This document shows, piece after piece, positions 16,445-27,407 of a stretch of DNA of 39,544 nt; positions within the stretch are counted from its first letter, which is position 1; every line of letters begins with the position of its first letter. The notes under the pieces are model-generated. The model ran no database searches, was not told the origin of the DNA, and was given only the letters and a program-made list of their open reading frames with translations. Location: positions 1 through 39,544 of the forward strand of contig JRFF01000019.1 in the NCBI GenBank assembly GCA_000753575.1, read 5' to 3'. The stretch is from Candidatus Izimoplasma sp. HR2. Its GTDB lineage: Bacteria > Bacillota_I > Bacilli_A > Izemoplasmatales > Izemoplasmataceae. The translations under genes were made by a program, and so were the position numbers.

Positions 16445-17272
16445 ATGGCTTTAAAGAAATATAAAGCGATGACTAATGGATTACGACATATGACAAGTCT
16501 TGATTATTCTGAGTTAACAACAGATACTCCAGAAAAATCATTATTAGTTAAAATGAATAAAAAATCAGGTCGTAATAACCAAGGTAAAATCACAGTTCGC
16601 CATCAAGGTGGTGGAGCTAAGAGAAAATACCGTATCATCGACTTTAAAAGAAATAAAGATGTAGTTCCTGGTAAAGTAGCAACAATCGAATATGATCCTA
16701 ACCGTTCAGCTAATATAGCTTTAATTCACTATTTAGATGGTGAAAAAAGATATATTATTGCACCAAAAGGATTAACAGTTGGAATGTTTATTGAATCAGG
16801 AGTTAAAGCAGATATCAAAATTGGGAATGCAAAACCAATTATGACAATTCCAGTAGGTACAACAATTCATAATATTGAATTATACCCTGGTAAAGGTGGA
16901 CAATTAGTTCGCTCTGCAGGAACTAGCGCTCAAATATTAGGACGTGAAGAAAAATACGTACTAGTTAGATTAGTTAGTGGTGAAGTAAGAAGAATTTTAG
17001 GAACTTGCCGCGCAACAATCGGAGAAGTTGGAAATGCAGATCACGAATTAGTTAATATCGGTAAAGCCGGTAGAACTCGTCACATGGGAATCAGACCTAC
17101 TGTAAGAGGTAGTGTAATGAACCCAATAGATCACCCTCATGGTGGTGGTGAAGGGCGTCAACCAATCGGACGTAAAAATCCAGTTACTCCTTGGGGTAAA
17201 CCAGCCTTAGGATTAAGAACTAGAAAAACTAAAAAAGCTAGCGATAAAATGATCGTTAGACGTAAGAAATAG
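16445..17272 (+). CDS. rplB: 50S ribosomal protein L2
   Basis: Primary 23S-binding protein L2 near the peptidyl-transferase centre, 275 aa, full length. Signature pieces include [22 protein letters not shown] near residue 40 and the catalytic-centre loop [27 protein letters not shown] near 225-250, with the conserved His. AAGGAGGT directs the ATG. Confidence 0.98.
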   Translation: MALKKYKAMTNGLRHMTSLDYSELTTDTPEKSLLVKMNKKSGRNNQGKITVRHQGGGAKRKYRIIDFKRNKDVVPGKVATIEYDPNRSANIALIHYLDGEKRYIIAPKGLTVGMFIESGVKADIKIGNAKPIMTIPVGTTIHNIELYPGKGGQLVRSAGTSAQILGREEKYVLVRLVSGEVRRILGTCRATIGEVGNADHELVNIGKAGRTRHMGIRPTVRGSVMNPIDHPHGGGEGRQPIGRKNPVTPWGKPALGLRTRKTKKASDKMIVRRKK

Positions 17273-17289
17273 AGAGGAGGAGCTCAAAC

Positions 17290-17571
17290 ATGGCACGTTC
17301 ACTTAAAAAAGGTCCATTCTGTGATGATCACTTAATGAACAAAGTTGTAAAAATGAATGATGAAAAGAAGAAAAAGGTTATTCAAACATGGTCACGTAGA
17401 TCAACAATATTCCCTGAATTTATCGGGCACACTATAGCAGTTTATAACGGTAAGGAACATATCCCTGTATACGTACAAGAAGATATGGTTGGTCACAAAT
17501 TAGGAGAGTTCGCTCCTACTAGAAGCACTAAAGGACACGTTAAAGACGATAAGAAAGCTAAGAGAAAGTAG
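17290..17571 (+). CDS. rpsS: 30S ribosomal protein S19
   Basis: Small-subunit head protein S19, 93 aa. Starts [18 protein letters not shown] and contains [29 protein letters not shown] and [12 protein letters not shown], all strongly conserved. GAGGAGGAG precedes the ATG. Lies in the usual place between L2 and L22. Confidence 0.98.
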   Translation: MARSLKKGPFCDDHLMNKVVKMNDEKKKKVIQTWSRRSTIFPEFIGHTIAVYNGKEHIPVYVQEDMVGHKLGEFAPTRSTKGHVKDDKKAKRK

Positions 17572-17582
17572 AGGAGAATATT

Positions 17583-17918
17583 ATGGAAGCTAGAGCACAA
17601 GCAAAAATGGTACGCATATCTTCTCGAAAAGTAAAACTTGTTATCGATTTAATTAGAGGTAAAAAAGTTGGAGAAGCACTTGCAATACTAAGATTAACTC
17701 CAAGAGCTGCATCACCTATTGTTGAAAAAGTGTTATTATCAGCAGTTGCTAATGCAGATCATAATTATAATATGGATCAAGAAACTCTATACATTAAAGA
17801 AGTTTATGTAGGAGAAGGTCCAACATTAAAAAGATTTAGACCGAGAGCTCAAGGGCGCGCGACACAAATCTTAAAAAGAACTAGCCACATTACAGTTGTA
17901 GTGGCAGAGAAAGAGTAA
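17583..17918 (+). CDS. rplV: 50S ribosomal protein L22
   Basis: L22, 111 aa, early-assembly protein whose loop lines the exit tunnel. [21 protein letters not shown], the tunnel loop [29 protein letters not shown] and the C-terminal strand are intact. GAGGAG gives the start; 12 nt separate it from rpsC. Confidence 0.98.
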   Translation: MEARAQAKMVRISSRKVKLVIDLIRGKKVGEALAILRLTPRAASPIVEKVLLSAVANADHNYNMDQETLYIKEVYVGEGPTLKRFRPRAQGRATQILKRTSHITVVVAEKE

Positions 17919-17930
17919 GGAGGGAATCAC

Positions 17931-18584
17931 ATGGGTCAAAAAGTACATCCAATAGGATTACGAGTTGGAATCATTAGAGATTGGGATTCTCGTTGGTACG
18001 CTGATAAAAATGACGTAGCAGACTTATTACACGAAGATATTAAAGTTCGTGATTTACTTAGAGAGTTATACGCAAATGCAGCGGTATCAAGAATTGAAAT
18101 CGAAAGAAGTAAAAACAGAGTTATTATCACTGTAAACACAGCTAAACCAGGAATGGTTATTGGTCGTGAAGCAAGTGTTAAAAAAGCTGTCGTAGCTAAA
18201 TTACAAAAATTAACAAACAAAGAAGTTTTCTTAAATGTTGTTGAAATTAAAAGACCTGAGATTGATGCTAATCTTGTGGCTAATAGTATCGCAACTCAAT
18301 TAGAAAATAGAGCATCATTTAGACGTGTTCAGAAAATGGCTATTCAAAGAGCTATGAGAGCAGGAGCTAAAGGATGTAAAACATTAATTTCAGGACGTTT
18401 AGGTGGAGCTGAAATGGCAAGAAGTGAAGGATATAGCGAAGGTAGAGTTCCATTACATACTCTAAGAGCTAATATTGATTACGCTGCTGCTGAAGCAACT
18501 ACTACATACGGAAAATTAGGAATTAAAGTTTGGATTTACAAAGGTGAAGTATTACCTGCTAAAAAAAGAGGAGGGGTTAAATAA
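17931..18584 (+). CDS. rpsC: 30S ribosomal protein S3
   Basis: S3, 217 aa, mRNA-entry protein. [22 protein letters not shown], a KH domain with [15 protein letters not shown] (the GxxG loop is here GREA) and the C-terminal [31 protein letters not shown] domain are all seen. AAGGAGGG precedes the ATG. The stop overlaps the rplP start by 1 nt. Confidence 0.98.
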   Translation: MGQKVHPIGLRVGIIRDWDSRWYADKNDVADLLHEDIKVRDLLRELYANAAVSRIEIERSKNRVIITVNTAKPGMVIGREASVKKAVVAKLQKLTNKEVFLNVVEIKRPEIDANLVANSIATQLENRASFRRVQKMAIQRAMRAGAKGCKTLISGRLGGAEMARSEGYSEGRVPLHTLRANIDYAAAEATTTYGKLGIKVWIYKGEVLPAKKRGGVK

Positions 18585-19012
18585 TGTTAACGCCTAAAAG
18601 AGTAAAATACAGACGTCCTCATAGAGTATCATATGAAGGTGTTGCAAAAGGTGGAACTACAATTAGTTTCGGTGAGTTTGGTCTAAAATCACTTCAAGGT
18701 GCTTGGATCACAAACCGTCAAATTGAAGCTGCTCGTATTGCAATGACTAGATATATGAAACGTCAAGGACAAGTTTGGATTAGAGTATTCCCTCATTTAG
18801 CAAAAACATCTAAGCCGTTAGAAGTTAGAATGGGATCTGGTAAAGGTTCTCCTGATGGATTCGTGGCTGTAGTTAAAGAACAAGTAATTATGTTTGAAGT
18901 TGGTGGAGTTAGTGAAGAAATCGCTAGAGAAGCTCTTAGACTTGCTGCTCACAAATTACCTGTTAAAACTAAAATTATAAAAAGAGAAAGTGGTGATTCT
19001 AATGCAAGCTAA
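18584..19012 (+). CDS. rplP: 50S ribosomal protein L16
   Basis: L16, 142 aa, located near the A-site tRNA elbow. Begins [19 protein letters not shown] with the conserved [30 protein letters not shown] and [17 protein letters not shown] segments. AGGAGGGG lies within the end of rpsC. Its last 11 nt overlap the rpmC start region. Confidence 0.98.
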   Translation: MLTPKRVKYRRPHRVSYEGVAKGGTTISFGEFGLKSLQGAWITNRQIEAARIAMTRYMKRQGQVWIRVFPHLAKTSKPLEVRMGSGKGSPDGFVAVVKEQVIMFEVGGVSEEIAREALRLAAHKLPVKTKIIKRESGDSNAS

Positions 19013-19187
19013 CGATATTAGAGAAATGGACACTACTAAAATTAACCAAGAAATTATTGATCTTAAAAAAGAACTATTTGACTTACGTTTTCAACAAGCG
19101 ACAGGTCAATTAGAAAATACTGCTCGTATTGGTAAAGTTAAAAAAACAATCGCTCGTATGAAAACAATTCTAAACGAGAGAGCTTAA
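19002..19187 (+). CDS. rpmC: 50S ribosomal protein L29
   Basis: L29, 61 aa, at the tunnel exit near L23. [17 protein letters not shown] and [30 protein letters not shown] match the family. I prefer ATG 19002 to the in-frame GTGs at 18990 and 18993, because AGAAAGTGGTGAT immediately upstream is a strong 16S-complementary site and the resulting N-terminus fits L29. It overlaps rplP by 11 nt. Confidence 0.96.
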   Translation: MQANDIREMDTTKINQEIIDLKKELFDLRFQQATGQLENTARIGKVKKTIARMKTILNERA

Positions 19188-19204
19188 GGCGAGAGGAGAA
19201 TTTT

Positions 19205-19465
19205 ATGGAAAGAAATAGTAGAAGAGTATTAACTGGAAACGTAGTTGCAGATGCAGCCGATAAAACAATTTCAGTAAGAGTAGATTCTTATAAAAAACAC
19301 AGATTGTACGGTAAACGTGTTAAACAATCAAAAAAATTCGCTGTTCATGATGAATTAAATACAGCAAAAATTGGGGATGTAGTTAAAATTGTTGAAACTC
19401 GTCCATTATCAAAATCAAAAAGATTCCGTTTATTAGAAATAATCGAATCTAAAGTCGTTCTATAG
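19205..19465 (+). CDS. rpsQ: 30S ribosomal protein S17
   Basis: S17, 86 aa, 16S-binding OB-fold protein. [45 protein letters not shown] and [23 protein letters not shown] are typical. GAGAGGAG precedes the ATG. A 34-nt gap follows. Confidence 0.97.
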   Translation: MERNSRRVLTGNVVADAADKTISVRVDSYKKHRLYGKRVKQSKKFAVHDELNTAKIGDVVKIVETRPLSKSKRFRLLEIIESKVVL

Positions 19466-19499
19466 GAACAAGACTTATATAAAAAGGAGGTTCTTACTT

Positions 19500-19868
19500 A
19501 TGATTCAACAAGAATCAAGATTAAAAGTAGCAGATAACTCTGGAGCTCGTGAAATCTTAACTATTAAGGTTTTAGGAGGAACTGGACGTAAATATGCTAG
19601 TATAGGCGATGTTATCGTTTGTACTGTTAAACACGCTTCTCCTGGTGGGCAAGTTAAAAAAGGAGAAATTCTTAGAGCTGTAATAGTTAGAACTAAGAGA
19701 GAAATTCGTCGTAAAGACGGATCATACATCAAATTTGATGATAATGCTGCAGTAATTATTAAAGATGACAAATCCCCTCGTGGAACTCGTATCTTTGGAC
19801 CTGTAGCTAGAGAGTTACGTGAAAAAGGATTTATGAAAATCGTTTCACTAGCTCCAGAAGTATTATAG
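19500..19868 (+). CDS. rplN: 50S ribosomal protein L14
   Basis: L14, 122 aa, subunit-interface protein and binding site of the silencing factor Rsf[47 protein letters not shown] and [24 protein letters not shown] are all conserved to the last residue. AAAGGAGG provides the start. A minus-strand frame fully overlaps it and is ignored. Confidence 0.98.
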   Translation: MIQQESRLKVADNSGAREILTIKVLGGTGRKYASIGDVIVCTVKHASPGGQVKKGEILRAVIVRTKREIRRKDGSYIKFDDNAAVIIKDDKSPRGTRIFGPVARELREKGFMKIVSLAPEVL

Positions 19869-19883
19869 GGTAGGAGGTACACT

Positions 19884-20213
19884 ATGAAAATTAAAAAAGG
19901 AGACACTATAAAAGTAATTAGCGGTAAAAATCTTGGTAAAGAAGGTAAAGTTTTAAAAACTTTCCCAAAAACTAACAAGGTAATCGTTGAAGGTGTCAAT
20001 ATTGTTAAAAAACATGCTAAACCTACTCAAGGAAATCCTGATGGAGGAATTATGGAATTTGAAGCACCATTTGATGCATCAAATGTTATGTTCTTCGAAA
20101 AGAAAACAGGTACTACAAGAGTAGGATATAAAACAGTTACCGAAACAGTTAAGAAAGAAGAAGTAACTAAAAAAGTAAGATATTCTAAAAAATCTGGTGA
20201 GGTTTTAGACTAA
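19884..20213 (+). CDS. rplX: 50S ribosomal protein L24
   Basis: L24, 109 aa, KOW-fold assembly initiator. [25 protein letters not shown] is the KOW motif, followed by [22 protein letters not shown]. The C-terminus ([20 protein letters not shown]) is slightly longer than common forms. AGGAGGT precedes the ATG. Confidence 0.97.
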   Translation: MKIKKGDTIKVISGKNLGKEGKVLKTFPKTNKVIVEGVNIVKKHAKPTQGNPDGGIMEFEAPFDASNVMFFEKKTGTTRVGYKTVTETVKKEEVTKKVRYSKKSGEVLD

Positions 20214-20234
20214 TCAGAAAGGAGGCTTTATAGC

Positions 20235-20774
20235 ATGAATCGCTTACAAGAAAAATACAATAACAGCGTACGTCCAAGTTTAGTTGAAAAGTTTGGGTAC
20301 ACTTCAGTTATGGAAGCACCAAAAGTTAACAAAATAGTTGTTAATATGGGTGTTGGTGACGCAGTAGCAAACACAAAATTATTAGACGACGCAGCAGAAG
20401 AAATGATGCAATTAACAGGGCAAAAGCCTGTAATTACACGTGCTAGAAAATCAATCGCAAACTTCAAATTAAGAGAAGGTATGCCTATTGGTTGTAAAGT
20501 AACTTTACGTGGAGAGAGAATGTATCAATTCTTAGATAAATTAGTATCAATAGCTTTACCACGTGTTAGAGACTTCCAAGGAGTTTCTAATAAAGCATTC
20601 GATGGTAGAGGAAACTTTACACTTGGTGTAAAAGAACAATTAATATTCCCTGAAATCAATTACGATAAAGTAAACAAAGTAAGAGGAATGGATATTGTAG
20701 TAGTAACTACGGCTAATACAGACCTAGAAGCACTTGAGTTATTAACTCAACTAGGTATGCCGTTTAAAAAATAA
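20235..20774 (+). CDS. rplE: 50S ribosomal protein L5
   Basis: L5, 179 aa, 5S rRNA-binding protein contacting P-site t[53 protein letters not shown] and the ending [18 protein letters not shown] are diagnostic. AAAGGAGG precedes the ATG with about 8-9 nt spacing. Confidence 0.98.
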   Translation: MNRLQEKYNNSVRPSLVEKFGYTSVMEAPKVNKIVVNMGVGDAVANTKLLDDAAEEMMQLTGQKPVITRARKSIANFKLREGMPIGCKVTLRGERMYQFLDKLVSIALPRVRDFQGVSNKAFDGRGNFTLGVKEQLIFPEINYDKVNKVRGMDIVVVTTANTDLEALELLTQLGMPFKK

Positions 20775-20785
20775 GGAGGCTAACT

Positions 20786-20971
20786 ATGGCTAAAAAAGCA
20801 ATGATAGTTAAACAACAACGTGGTTCAAAATTCTCAACAAGAGAATATACTCGTTGTGAACGATGTGGTAGACCACACGCAGTTTACAAAAAATTCAAAT
20901 TATGCCGTATTTGTTTCCGTGAATTAGCTTATTTAGGACAAATACCGGGCGTTAGAAAAGCAAGTTGGTAA
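20786..20971 (+). CDS. rpsZ: 30S ribosomal protein S14, zinc-binding type Z
   Basis: Short S14, 61 aa, with all four zinc-ligand cysteines (C24, C27, C40, C43: RCERCGRP and LCRICF). This is the C+ form rather than the longer zinc-independent paralogue. [24 protein letters not shown] is typical of Gram-positive bacteria. AAGGAGG precedes the ATG. Confidence 0.97.
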   Translation: MAKKAMIVKQQRGSKFSTREYTRCERCGRPHAVYKKFKLCRICFRELAYLGQIPGVRKASW

Positions 20972-21013
20972 AATAAAAAATATTCCAAGTTAATTGGGAG
21001 GAGGCATTTAGAT

Positions 21014-21409
21014 ATGGTAATGACAGATCCTATCGCAGATATGTTAACACGCATCAGAAACGCAAATCAAATGAGACATGCAACTGTTGATATGCCTGCA
21101 TCTAAACTTAAGAAACAAGTTTTAGAACTGTTAAAAAAAGAAGGATACATTGTAAATATTTCAGTTATAAAAGGTGATGTACAAGATACGTTACGTGTAA
21201 CTTTAAAATACTTACAAAATGATAGAGTAATAAAAGGTTTAAAAAGAATTTCTAAGCCAGGGCTTAGAGTATATGCAAAAACAAACGAAATTCCTAGAGT
21301 ATTAAATGGTTTAGGAATTGCTGTGATTTCAACTTCAAACGGAATCTTAACTGATCGTGAAGCTCGCAAACAAAAAGTTGGCGGGGAAATCTTAGCATAC
21401 GTTTGGTAA
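21014..21409 (+). CDS. rpsH: 30S ribosomal protein S8
   Basis: S8, 131 aa, central-domain assembly protein and, in other bacteria, translational repressor of the spc operon. [19 protein letters not shown] and the C-terminal [26 protein letters not shown] are conserved. GGAGGAGG at 20997-21004 favours ATG 21014 over the in-frame ATG 21020. Confidence 0.98.
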   Translation: MVMTDPIADMLTRIRNANQMRHATVDMPASKLKKQVLELLKKEGYIVNISVIKGDVQDTLRVTLKYLQNDRVIKGLKRISKPGLRVYAKTNEIPRVLNGLGIAVISTSNGILTDREARKQKVGGEILAYVW

Positions 21410-21428
21410 AAATCAGGAGGTGTATTAA

Positions 21429-21968
21429 ATGAGTCGTATTGGGAAAAAACCAATTACAATACCTCAAGGTGTAACTGCAACAGTAGAAGGTAAATTTATT
21501 ACTGTTAAAGGGCCAAAAGGGTCATTAGACTTTACTTGTCATCAAGATATGACAGTAAATATTAAAGAAAACGAATTAGTAGTTGAAAGACCATCTGATT
21601 CTAAACAACACAAATCACTTCATGGAACTACAAGAGCCGTAATTAATAATATGGTTATAGGAGTTAATGAAGGTTATGTTAAAAAACTTAAAATGATTGG
21701 TGTAGGGTATCGTGCAATTCTAAAAGGTAATGTAATTACTATTAGTGCAGGTTTCTCTCATCCAGTTGAAATGGAAATCCCTGAAGGATTATCTGTTGAA
21801 ATACCTAAGAATACATTAATTAATATCTCAGGAATTGACAAACAAGCTGTTGGTGAATTCGCTGCGAATATTAGAGGGGTTCGACCACCTGAACCGTATC
21901 TAGGGAAAGGTATCCGCTACGTTGATGAATATGTACGTAGAAAAGAAGGAAAAACTGCTAAAAAGTAG
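21429..21968 (+). CDS. rplF: 50S ribosomal protein L6
   Basis: L6, 179 aa, near the factor-binding site. [42 protein letters not shown] and the terminal signature [28 protein letters not shown] are present. AGGAGGTG precedes the ATG. Confidence 0.98.
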   Translation: MSRIGKKPITIPQGVTATVEGKFITVKGPKGSLDFTCHQDMTVNIKENELVVERPSDSKQHKSLHGTTRAVINNMVIGVNEGYVKKLKMIGVGYRAILKGNVITISAGFSHPVEMEIPEGLSVEIPKNTLINISGIDKQAVGEFAANIRGVRPPEPYLGKGIRYVDEYVRRKEGKTAKK

Positions 21969-21984
21969 TTAGGAGTGGATTAAT

Positions 21985-22347
21985 ATGATAAAAAGAAAAG
22001 CAAGAAATGATATGCGTAGAAAAAGACACTTAAGAATCAGAAAAAATCTAATTGGTACACCAGTTAGACCACGTTTAAGCGTGTTCCGTTCTTCAAAAAA
22101 TGTTTACGCTCAATTAATTGATGATGTAAATGGTGTTACTTTAGCAAGCGCATCTACAGTAGAAAAAGATAACAAATTACCAAATGGTGGAAATGTTGAA
22201 GGAGCTAAGGCTGTTGGAACATTAATAGCTGAAAGAGGCCTTAAATTAAAAGTAAAAAATGTAATATTTGATAGAAGTGGTTACCTTTACCACGGAAGAA
22301 TCAAAGCATTAGCTGAAGCTGCACGCGCTGCAGGATTAGAATTCTAA
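21985..22347 (+). CDS. rplR: 50S ribosomal protein L18
   Basis: L18, 120 aa, 5S rRNA-binding partner of L5. [37 protein letters not shown] and [26 protein letters not shown] match the family to the C-terminus. TTAGGAGTGG precedes the ATG. Confidence 0.98.
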   Translation: MIKRKARNDMRRKRHLRIRKNLIGTPVRPRLSVFRSSKNVYAQLIDDVNGVTLASASTVEKDNKLPNGGNVEGAKAVGTLIAERGLKLKVKNVIFDRSGYLYHGRIKALAEAARAAGLEF

Positions 22348-22360
22348 GGAGGTAAGCTTT

Positions 22361-22882
22361 ATGCAAAGAGATAATAAAAGAAGACCTCGTCGTAGAAGAG
22401 AAGAAAAGCTTTACGAAGAGAGAGTCGTAAATATAAACCGTGTTACTAAAGTTGTTAAAGGTGGACGTAGATTCCGTTTTAGCGCATTAGTAGTAATTGG
22501 TGATAAAAAAGGTAAAGTCGGATTCGGTACAGGAAAAGCACAAGAAGTACCAGACGCAATCAAAAAAGCAATAGAAGATGCAAAAAGAAATTTAATAAAA
22601 ATTCCTATGTATGGAAAAACTATTCCTCATGAAATAACAGGTAAATTTGGTGCCGGAGAAGTATTTTTAAAACCTGCAGTAAGCGGGACAGGAGTTATCG
22701 CTGGTGGACCAGTACGTGCCGTACTAGAGTTAGCTGGTGTTGAAGATATCTTAAGTAAATCTTTAGGTTCTGCTACTCCAATTAATATTATTCGTGCAAC
22801 ATTTGATGGGATTACAAGATTAAGAACTGCTGAACAAGTAGCACGCTCACGTGGGCTTACAGTTGAGGAGATTCTACACTAA
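22361..22882 (+). CDS. rpsE: 30S ribosomal protein S5
   Basis: S5, 173 aa, decoding-fidelity protein. The dsRNA-binding signature [38 protein letters not shown] and [16 protein letters not shown] are clear. AAGGAGGT precedes the ATG. The TAA overlaps the rpmD ATG by 1 nt. Confidence 0.98.
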   Translation: MQRDNKRRPRRRREEKLYEERVVNINRVTKVVKGGRRFRFSALVVIGDKKGKVGFGTGKAQEVPDAIKKAIEDAKRNLIKIPMYGKTIPHEITGKFGAGEVFLKPAVSGTGVIAGGPVRAVLELAGVEDILSKSLGSATPINIIRATFDGITRLRTAEQVARSRGLTVEEILH

Positions 22883-23061
22883 TGGCTAAATTATATATAA
22901 CTAGAAGAAGATCACTAATCCAATCAAAACCAAACCAAGTTAAAACTGCAAAAGCATTAGGATTAACAAGAATGCATAAAACTGTAATAAAAAATGATAC
23001 TCCAACAATTAGAGGGATGATTAAAGTTGTCTCACATTTAGTTGATGTAGTAGAGAAATAG
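22882..23061 (+). CDS. rpmD: 50S ribosomal protein L30
   Basis: L30, 59 aa, encoded between S5 and L15 as in most bacteria. [39 protein letters not shown] and [16 protein letters not shown] match the short bacterial L30. The ATG shares a base with the rpsE stop; GAGGAG at 22865-22870 serves it. TAG at 23059-23061. Confidence 0.96.
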   Translation: MAKLYITRRRSLIQSKPNQVKTAKALGLTRMHKTVIKNDTPTIRGMIKVVSHLVDVVEK

Positions 23062-23071
23062 GAGGTGCCGT

Positions 23072-23512
23072 ATGCAATTACATAATTTAAAACCAAACGC
23101 AGGATCTACTCATTCTAAGAAAAGAGTTGGTCGTGGGACTGGTAGTGGAACAGGTAAAACTGCAGGAACAGGTCACAAAGGACAAAATTCTCGTTCAGGT
23201 CGCGGTACTCGCCCAGGATTTGAGGGTGGACAAACTCCATTCTTCAAACGTCTGAAAAAAAGAGGATTCACTAACTTTACAAGAAAAGAATACTCAACAG
23301 TAAATATAATGGAATTAAATAGATATGCAGAAGGAACAGTAGTTACTCCTGAGTTATTACTAGAAGACAGATTAATTACTAAATTATTATCAGGATTAAA
23401 AATATTAGGAGATGGATCTCTTGATGTTAAATTAACTGTTAAAGCTCACAAATTTACTAAATCTGCTTTAGAGAAAATTGAGGCAGCCGGTGGAAATGTA
23501 GAGGTAATCTAA
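23072..23512 (+). CDS. rplO: 50S ribosomal protein L15
   Basis: L15, 146 aa. [22 protein letters not shown], the Gly/Arg-rich loop [25 protein letters not shown] and C-terminal [20 protein letters not shown] are conserved. GGAGGTG precedes the ATG. Stop overlaps secY by 1 nt. Confidence 0.98.
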   Translation: MQLHNLKPNAGSTHSKKRVGRGTGSGTGKTAGTGHKGQNSRSGRGTRPGFEGGQTPFFKRLKKRGFTNFTRKEYSTVNIMELNRYAEGTVVTPELLLEDRLITKLLSGLKILGDGSLDVKLTVKAHKFTKSALEKIEAAGGNVEVI

Positions 23513-24810
23513 TGGAAAATATTCTTGCGGTACTAAAAAATAAAAATGTAATGAAGAAAATCTTATTTACATTATTAGCATTTTTCGTATATAAAACTGC
23601 AACATATATTCATATCCCTCTTATTAACCCAGATGCAATTAGTCAATTTTTTGAAGATGCTGACGGTGGAATCATTGGTATTGCCAATGCATTCACTGGT
23701 AATGCACTTAAAAATTATTCAATTATAGCACTAGGAATCGGTCCTTACATTACTGCTTCAATCGTTGTTCAATTATTACAAATGGATATTGTCCCTTTGT
23801 TAAAAGAATGGTCTGAAGAAGGAGACGTAGGGAAACAAAAAATTAATCAATTAACTAGATACTTAGCTATCGGACTTGCTTTAGTTCAAGCTTTAGCAAT
23901 GACAATAGGATTAGAAGCTATGTTAGATATTGGTGTAGAAAATCCAACATTCTTAACTTTCACTTACTTAGCGATTGTTATGACAGCTGGGTCTGCATTC
24001 TTATTATATCTTTCTGATCAAATTACATTACGTGGTATTGGTAATGGTACTTCAATGATTATCGTTGCAGGTATCGTATCAGGTATGCCAGGTATGGTGG
24101 CAAGTTTAGTTGAAGAGTATATTTCAGCTGACGCTGCAGACTTAGGATCTTATGGAACTTTCGCATTAGTAATGTTGATTTACATCTTTGTAATCTTCTT
24201 CGTTACAGTTATGCAATCAAGTAACCGTAAAATTCCAATTCAATACTCAAATAGACCATCAGGAGCTGCGTTCCAAGGTAAAAACGAATCTAACATCCCG
24301 TTGAAAATTAACTCAGCAGGTGTAATTCCAGTAATCTTCGCAGTAACTTTATTAAGTATACCTACTACAATCATGAGATTTGTACCTGAAATAAACAGTA
24401 CATTAAACTTATGGCTTACTGAAATGTTTACTTATACAAGACCTCTTGGTTACGTAGTTTATGTAGGATTAATCTTTATATTTGCGTTTTTCTACGCATT
24501 CGTACAAATCAATCCAGAAAAAATTGCGAAAAACTTACAAAACCAAAATGCGTATATTCCAGGTGTTAGACCAGGAATAGACACAGAAAATTACATATCA
24601 AGATTATTAGTTAAAATAACTATGATCGGTGCTACTTACTTAGTATTTATAGCATCATTACCAATTTTTGCTACAATGATCTTTGGACTACCTGCTTACG
24701 TTCAAGTTGGTGGAACAAGTTTATTAATTGTTGTTGGTGTTGCAATAGAGACTACTAAACAAATTAAAACACAAGCACAGGAACAAAAATACAGCGGATT
24801 TATTAAATAA
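23512..24810 (+). CDS. secY: protein translocase subunit SecY
   Basis: Channel subunit of the Sec translocon, 432 aa with about ten membrane helices. The first helix is preceded by a basic stretch (LKNKNVMKKILFTLL). Recognisable pieces are LGIGPYITASIVVQLLQMDIVP, the plug/TM region near residues 60-75, the NRKIPIQYSNR cytoplasmic loop near 240, NSAGVIPVIFA, and the ribosome-contact loop AKNLQNQNAYIPGVRPG near 340-360. Start overlaps rplO, with GAGGT just upstream. Standard place between L15 and adk. Confidence 0.97.
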   Translation: MENILAVLKNKNVMKKILFTLLAFFVYKTATYIHIPLINPDAISQFFEDADGGIIGIANAFTGNALKNYSIIALGIGPYITASIVVQLLQMDIVPLLKEWSEEGDVGKQKINQLTRYLAIGLALVQALAMTIGLEAMLDIGVENPTFLTFTYLAIVMTAGSAFLLYLSDQITLRGIGNGTSMIIVAGIVSGMPGMVASLVEEYISADAADLGSYGTFALVMLIYIFVIFFVTVMQSSNRKIPIQYSNRPSGAAFQGKNESNIPLKINSAGVIPVIFAVTLLSIPTTIMRFVPEINSTLNLWLTEMFTYTRPLGYVVYVGLIFIFAFFYAFVQINPEKIAKNLQNQNAYIPGVRPGIDTENYISRLLVKITMIGATYLVFIASLPIFATMIFGLPAYVQVGGTSLLIVVGVAIETTKQIKTQAQEQKYSGFIK

Positions 24811-24820
24811 GGAGACCCCA

Positions 24821-25468
24821 TTGAAAATCTTAATGATGGGTCCTCCAGGCGCTGGAAAAGGTAGCCAATCTGCCAAAGTAGTTGATCATTATGACTTACC
24901 TAGTATTTCAACAGGACAAATGTTCAGAGATGCTTATAAGAATGGTGATCCTATCGGTATAGAGGCAATGAAATATATTAAAAAGGGTGAACTAGTTAGT
25001 GATGATATTACTAACGAGATAGTAAGATTAAGACTCTCAAAAAATGACGCTGAAAATAGTTTCTTACTTGATGGTTTCCCAAGAACAGTTGCGCAAGCTG
25101 CTGCACTGGATGGAATGTTAACAAAAATGGGCACTAAATTAGATGCCGTATTCAACATTTTATCTAGTAACGATGTTCTGTTTGAACGTATGGAACAACG
25201 TCGAGTTTGTAGAAGTTGTGATACAACTTATCATCTAAAATTTAAAATTCCTAAGGAATGTGGAGTTTGTGATAAATGTGGTGGAGAGTTATATCAAAGA
25301 CCTGATGATACATTAGAGTCGGTTAAACGTCGTTTAGAAATTTATGAAACTAAGACAAGACCACTTTTAGACTACTATGATAAGAAAGGAATTCTATATC
25401 ATATCAATGGTATGCAACCGTTTGATAATGTATACAATGATATTGAATTAGTAATCCGTGATTTATAA
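24821..25468 (+). CDS. adk: adenylate kinase
   Basis: Converts ATP plus AMP to two ADP in the cytoplasm. P-loop [10 protein letters not shown] at residues 7-16, AMP-binding STGQMFRDA, and [10 protein letters not shown]. The LID is the long zinc form with CRSC (130, 133) and CDKC (150, 153), as in Gram-positive enzymes. 215 aa is standard. The start is TTG 24821, served by GGAG at 24811-24814; the in-frame ATG five codons on would cut into the first strand. Stop overlaps map by 1 nt. Confidence 0.97.
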   Translation: MKILMMGPPGAGKGSQSAKVVDHYDLPSISTGQMFRDAYKNGDPIGIEAMKYIKKGELVSDDITNEIVRLRLSKNDAENSFLLDGFPRTVAQAAALDGMLTKMGTKLDAVFNILSSNDVLFERMEQRRVCRSCDTTYHLKFKIPKECGVCDKCGGELYQRPDDTLESVKRRLEIYETKTRPLLDYYDKKGILYHINGMQPFDNVYNDIELVIRDL

Positions 25469-26229
25469 TGGTAACAATTAAATCTAAAAGAGAAATTGAA
25501 TTGATGAAAAAAGCGGGACGTATTGTCGCACTTGCTCATCAAGAAGTTAGTAAATATGTTAAACCTGGTGTTTCAACACTAGAACTTGATACAATTGTAG
25601 AAAAAGTAATAAGACAAAATAACGCTATACCTTCATTTCTAGGTTATGGTGGATTCCCAGGAAGTGCTTGTACATCTGTTAATGAACAAGTTGTCCACGG
25701 GATTCCAAGTAAAAAAGTGATTCTTAAAGAAGGTGACATTATCGGTATCGATATTGGAGCTATCTATAAAGGATATCATGGTGATTCTGCTTGGAGTTAT
25801 CCAGTAGGTACAATAAGTAAAGAAGCACAAGATTTATTAGATGTAACAAAACAATCACTTTTCGAGGGTTTAAAACAAGCTAAGGCAGGCAACAGATTAT
25901 CAGATATCTCTCATGCTATTCAAGTTTATGCGGAAGCGCATGGCTATAGTATAGTTAGAGAATTTGTAGGACATGGACTTGGAAAGAACTTACACGAAGA
26001 CCCACAAATTCCTAATTACGGGTTACCTCATAAAGGTATTTTACTGAAAGCTGGTATGACAGTGGCGATTGAGCCAATGGTTAATATAGGTAGAAAAGAA
26101 GTAAAAGTATTATCAGATAATTGGACAGCGGTTACAGTGGACAAGAGCTTAAGTGCTCATTTTGAACACTCGATCTTAATTACAGAGGATGACTGTGTCA
26201 TCTTCACAACATTAAAGGAGGAATCTTAA
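25468..26229 (+). CDS. map: methionine aminopeptidase, type I
   Basis: Removes the initiator Met from nascent proteins, cytoplasmic, two metal ions. The M24A ligands are visible: D95 (GIDIGA), D106 (HGDSAW), H169 (VGHGLG), E202 (AIEPMV) and E233 (FEHSIL). It begins directly [21 protein letters not shown], without an N-terminal zinc extension. 253 aa is usual. It overlaps adk and infA by 1 nt each. Confidence 0.97.
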   Translation: MVTIKSKREIELMKKAGRIVALAHQEVSKYVKPGVSTLELDTIVEKVIRQNNAIPSFLGYGGFPGSACTSVNEQVVHGIPSKKVILKEGDIIGIDIGAIYKGYHGDSAWSYPVGTISKEAQDLLDVTKQSLFEGLKQAKAGNRLSDISHAIQVYAEAHGYSIVREFVGHGLGKNLHEDPQIPNYGLPHKGILLKAGMTVAIEPMVNIGRKEVKVLSDNWTAVTVDKSLSAHFEHSILITEDDCVIFTTLKEES

Positions 26230-26447
26230 TGCCTAAAGAAGAAAAATTAGAATTAGAAGGTAAAGTAATTGAATCATTACCTAATACACAGTTCCTAGTT
26301 GAACTAGAAAATGGACATCGTGTTTTAGCACACGTTTCTGGTAAAATCCGCATGTACTACATTCGCATTTTACCAGGTGATAGAGTAACGGTAGAATTAT
26401 CACCTTACGACTTAACACGTGGGCGAATTACTTATAGACACAGATAA
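26229..26447 (+). CDS. infA: translation initiation factor IF-1
   Basis: 72-aa OB-fold factor that occupies the ribosomal A site during initiation. [47 protein letters not shown] and the end [16 protein letters not shown] are diagnostic. AAAGGAGG lies at the end of map, and the start overlaps its stop by 1 nt. Confidence 0.98.
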   Translation: MPKEEKLELEGKVIESLPNTQFLVELENGHRVLAHVSGKIRMYYIRILPGDRVTVELSPYDLTRGRITYRHR

Positions 26448-26486
26448 TTACAGAACGAATTTAAATCTCCAAAGGAGGAAACAATA

Positions 26487-26600
26487 ATGAAAGTAAGACC
26501 ATCAGTAAAAAAGATTTGTGATAAATGCAAAATAATCAAACGTAACGGAAAAGTAATGGTTATTTGCGAAAATCCAAAGCATAAACAAAGACAAGGTTAA
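26487..26600 (+). CDS. rpmJ: 50S ribosomal protein L36
   Basis: 37-aa protein starting [14 protein letters not shown] and containing the zinc ligands C11, C14, C27 and H32 ([12 protein letters not shown]), so the zinc-binding form. AAAGGAGGAA precedes ATG 26487; TAA at 26598-26600. Lies between infA and rpsM, the standard position. Confidence 0.97.
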   Translation: MKVRPSVKKICDKCKIIKRNGKVMVICENPKHKQRQG

Positions 26601-26614
26601 TAGGAGGTGCATTT

Positions 26615-26980
26615 ATGGCACGTATATCAGGTATAGATATTCCTAGAGATAAACGCGTAGTTATTTCATTAACTTACGTATTCGGAATAGGAAAAACTAA
26701 ATCTCAAGAAATTTTAGCAGCTGCAGGTGTTTCTGAAGAAACACGTGTTAAAGATTTAACAGAAGATGAGTTAGGTCGCATCAGAGTTGAAGTTGCGAAT
26801 CATAAAACAGAAGGTGATTTAAGAAGAGAAGTTGCCTTAAACATCAAAAGATTACAAGAAATTGGTAGTTATAGAGGAATGCGTCACCGTAAACATTTAC
26901 CGGTGCGTGGACAAAATACGAGAAACAACGCAAGAACGCGTAAAGGACCTCGTAGAACTATAGCTAACAAAAAGAAATAG
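26615..26980 (+). CDS. rpsM: 30S ribosomal protein S13
   Basis: S13, 121 aa, head protein contacting P-site tRNA and the 50S subunit. [77 protein letters not shown] precedes the ATG. Confidence 0.98.
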   Translation: MARISGIDIPRDKRVVISLTYVFGIGKTKSQEILAAAGVSEETRVKDLTEDELGRIRVEVANHKTEGDLRREVALNIKRLQEIGSYRGMRHRKHLPVRGQNTRNNARTRKGPRRTIANKKK

Positions 26981-26991
26981 GAGGATAAATA

Positions 26992-27378
26992 ATGGCACGT
27001 AAAGTAAGAAGTAAACGTCGTGTGAAGAAAAATATTCCTTCAGGAGTAGCACATATCCATTCGACATTTAATAACACAATAATTACAGTTACTGATCCTA
27101 GCGGTAATGCGATTGCATGGAGCAGCGCAGGAGCTTTAGGATTTAAAGGGAGCCGTAAATCAACACCATTCGCAGCACAAATGGCAAGTGAAGCTTGCGC
27201 TAAAGCAGCAATGGAACACGGTGTACAAAGAGTTGAAGTTTCAGTAAAAGGACCTGGTCCTGGACGTGAAGCTGCAATAAGATCTCTACAAACTGCTGGT
27301 TTAGAAATCACAGCTATTAGAGACGTAACACCAATTCCACATAACGGATGTCGTCCACCAAAACGACCTCGTGGTTAA
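26992..27378 (+). CDS. rpsK: 30S ribosomal protein S11
   Basis: S11, 128 aa, platform protein. Begins [39 protein letters not shown] and ends with the invariant [24 protein letters not shown] precedes the ATG. rpoA follows after 29 nt. Confidence 0.98.
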   Translation: MARKVRSKRRVKKNIPSGVAHIHSTFNNTIITVTDPSGNAIAWSSAGALGFKGSRKSTPFAAQMASEACAKAAMEHGVQRVEVSVKGPGPGREAAIRSLQTAGLEITAIRDVTPIPHNGCRPPKRPRG

Positions 27379-27407
27379 TTGAAACAAGAAAAGGGGAGGT
27401 TATTCAT

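Noticed and set aside
18990-19001. GTG starts for L29 upstream of ATG 19002
   Set aside because: They lie within the Shine-Dalgarno-like AGAAAGTGGTGAT and give a non-family N-terminus.
19505-19999. 164-codon minus-strand frame opposite rplN and rplX
   Set aside because: Antisense shadow of two certain ribosomal genes; no ribosome-binding site.
27348-27407. Upstream in-frame extension of rpoA overlapping rpsK
   Set aside because: Overlaps rpsK in another frame and does not resemble RpoA; TTG 27408 has a good ribosome-binding site.
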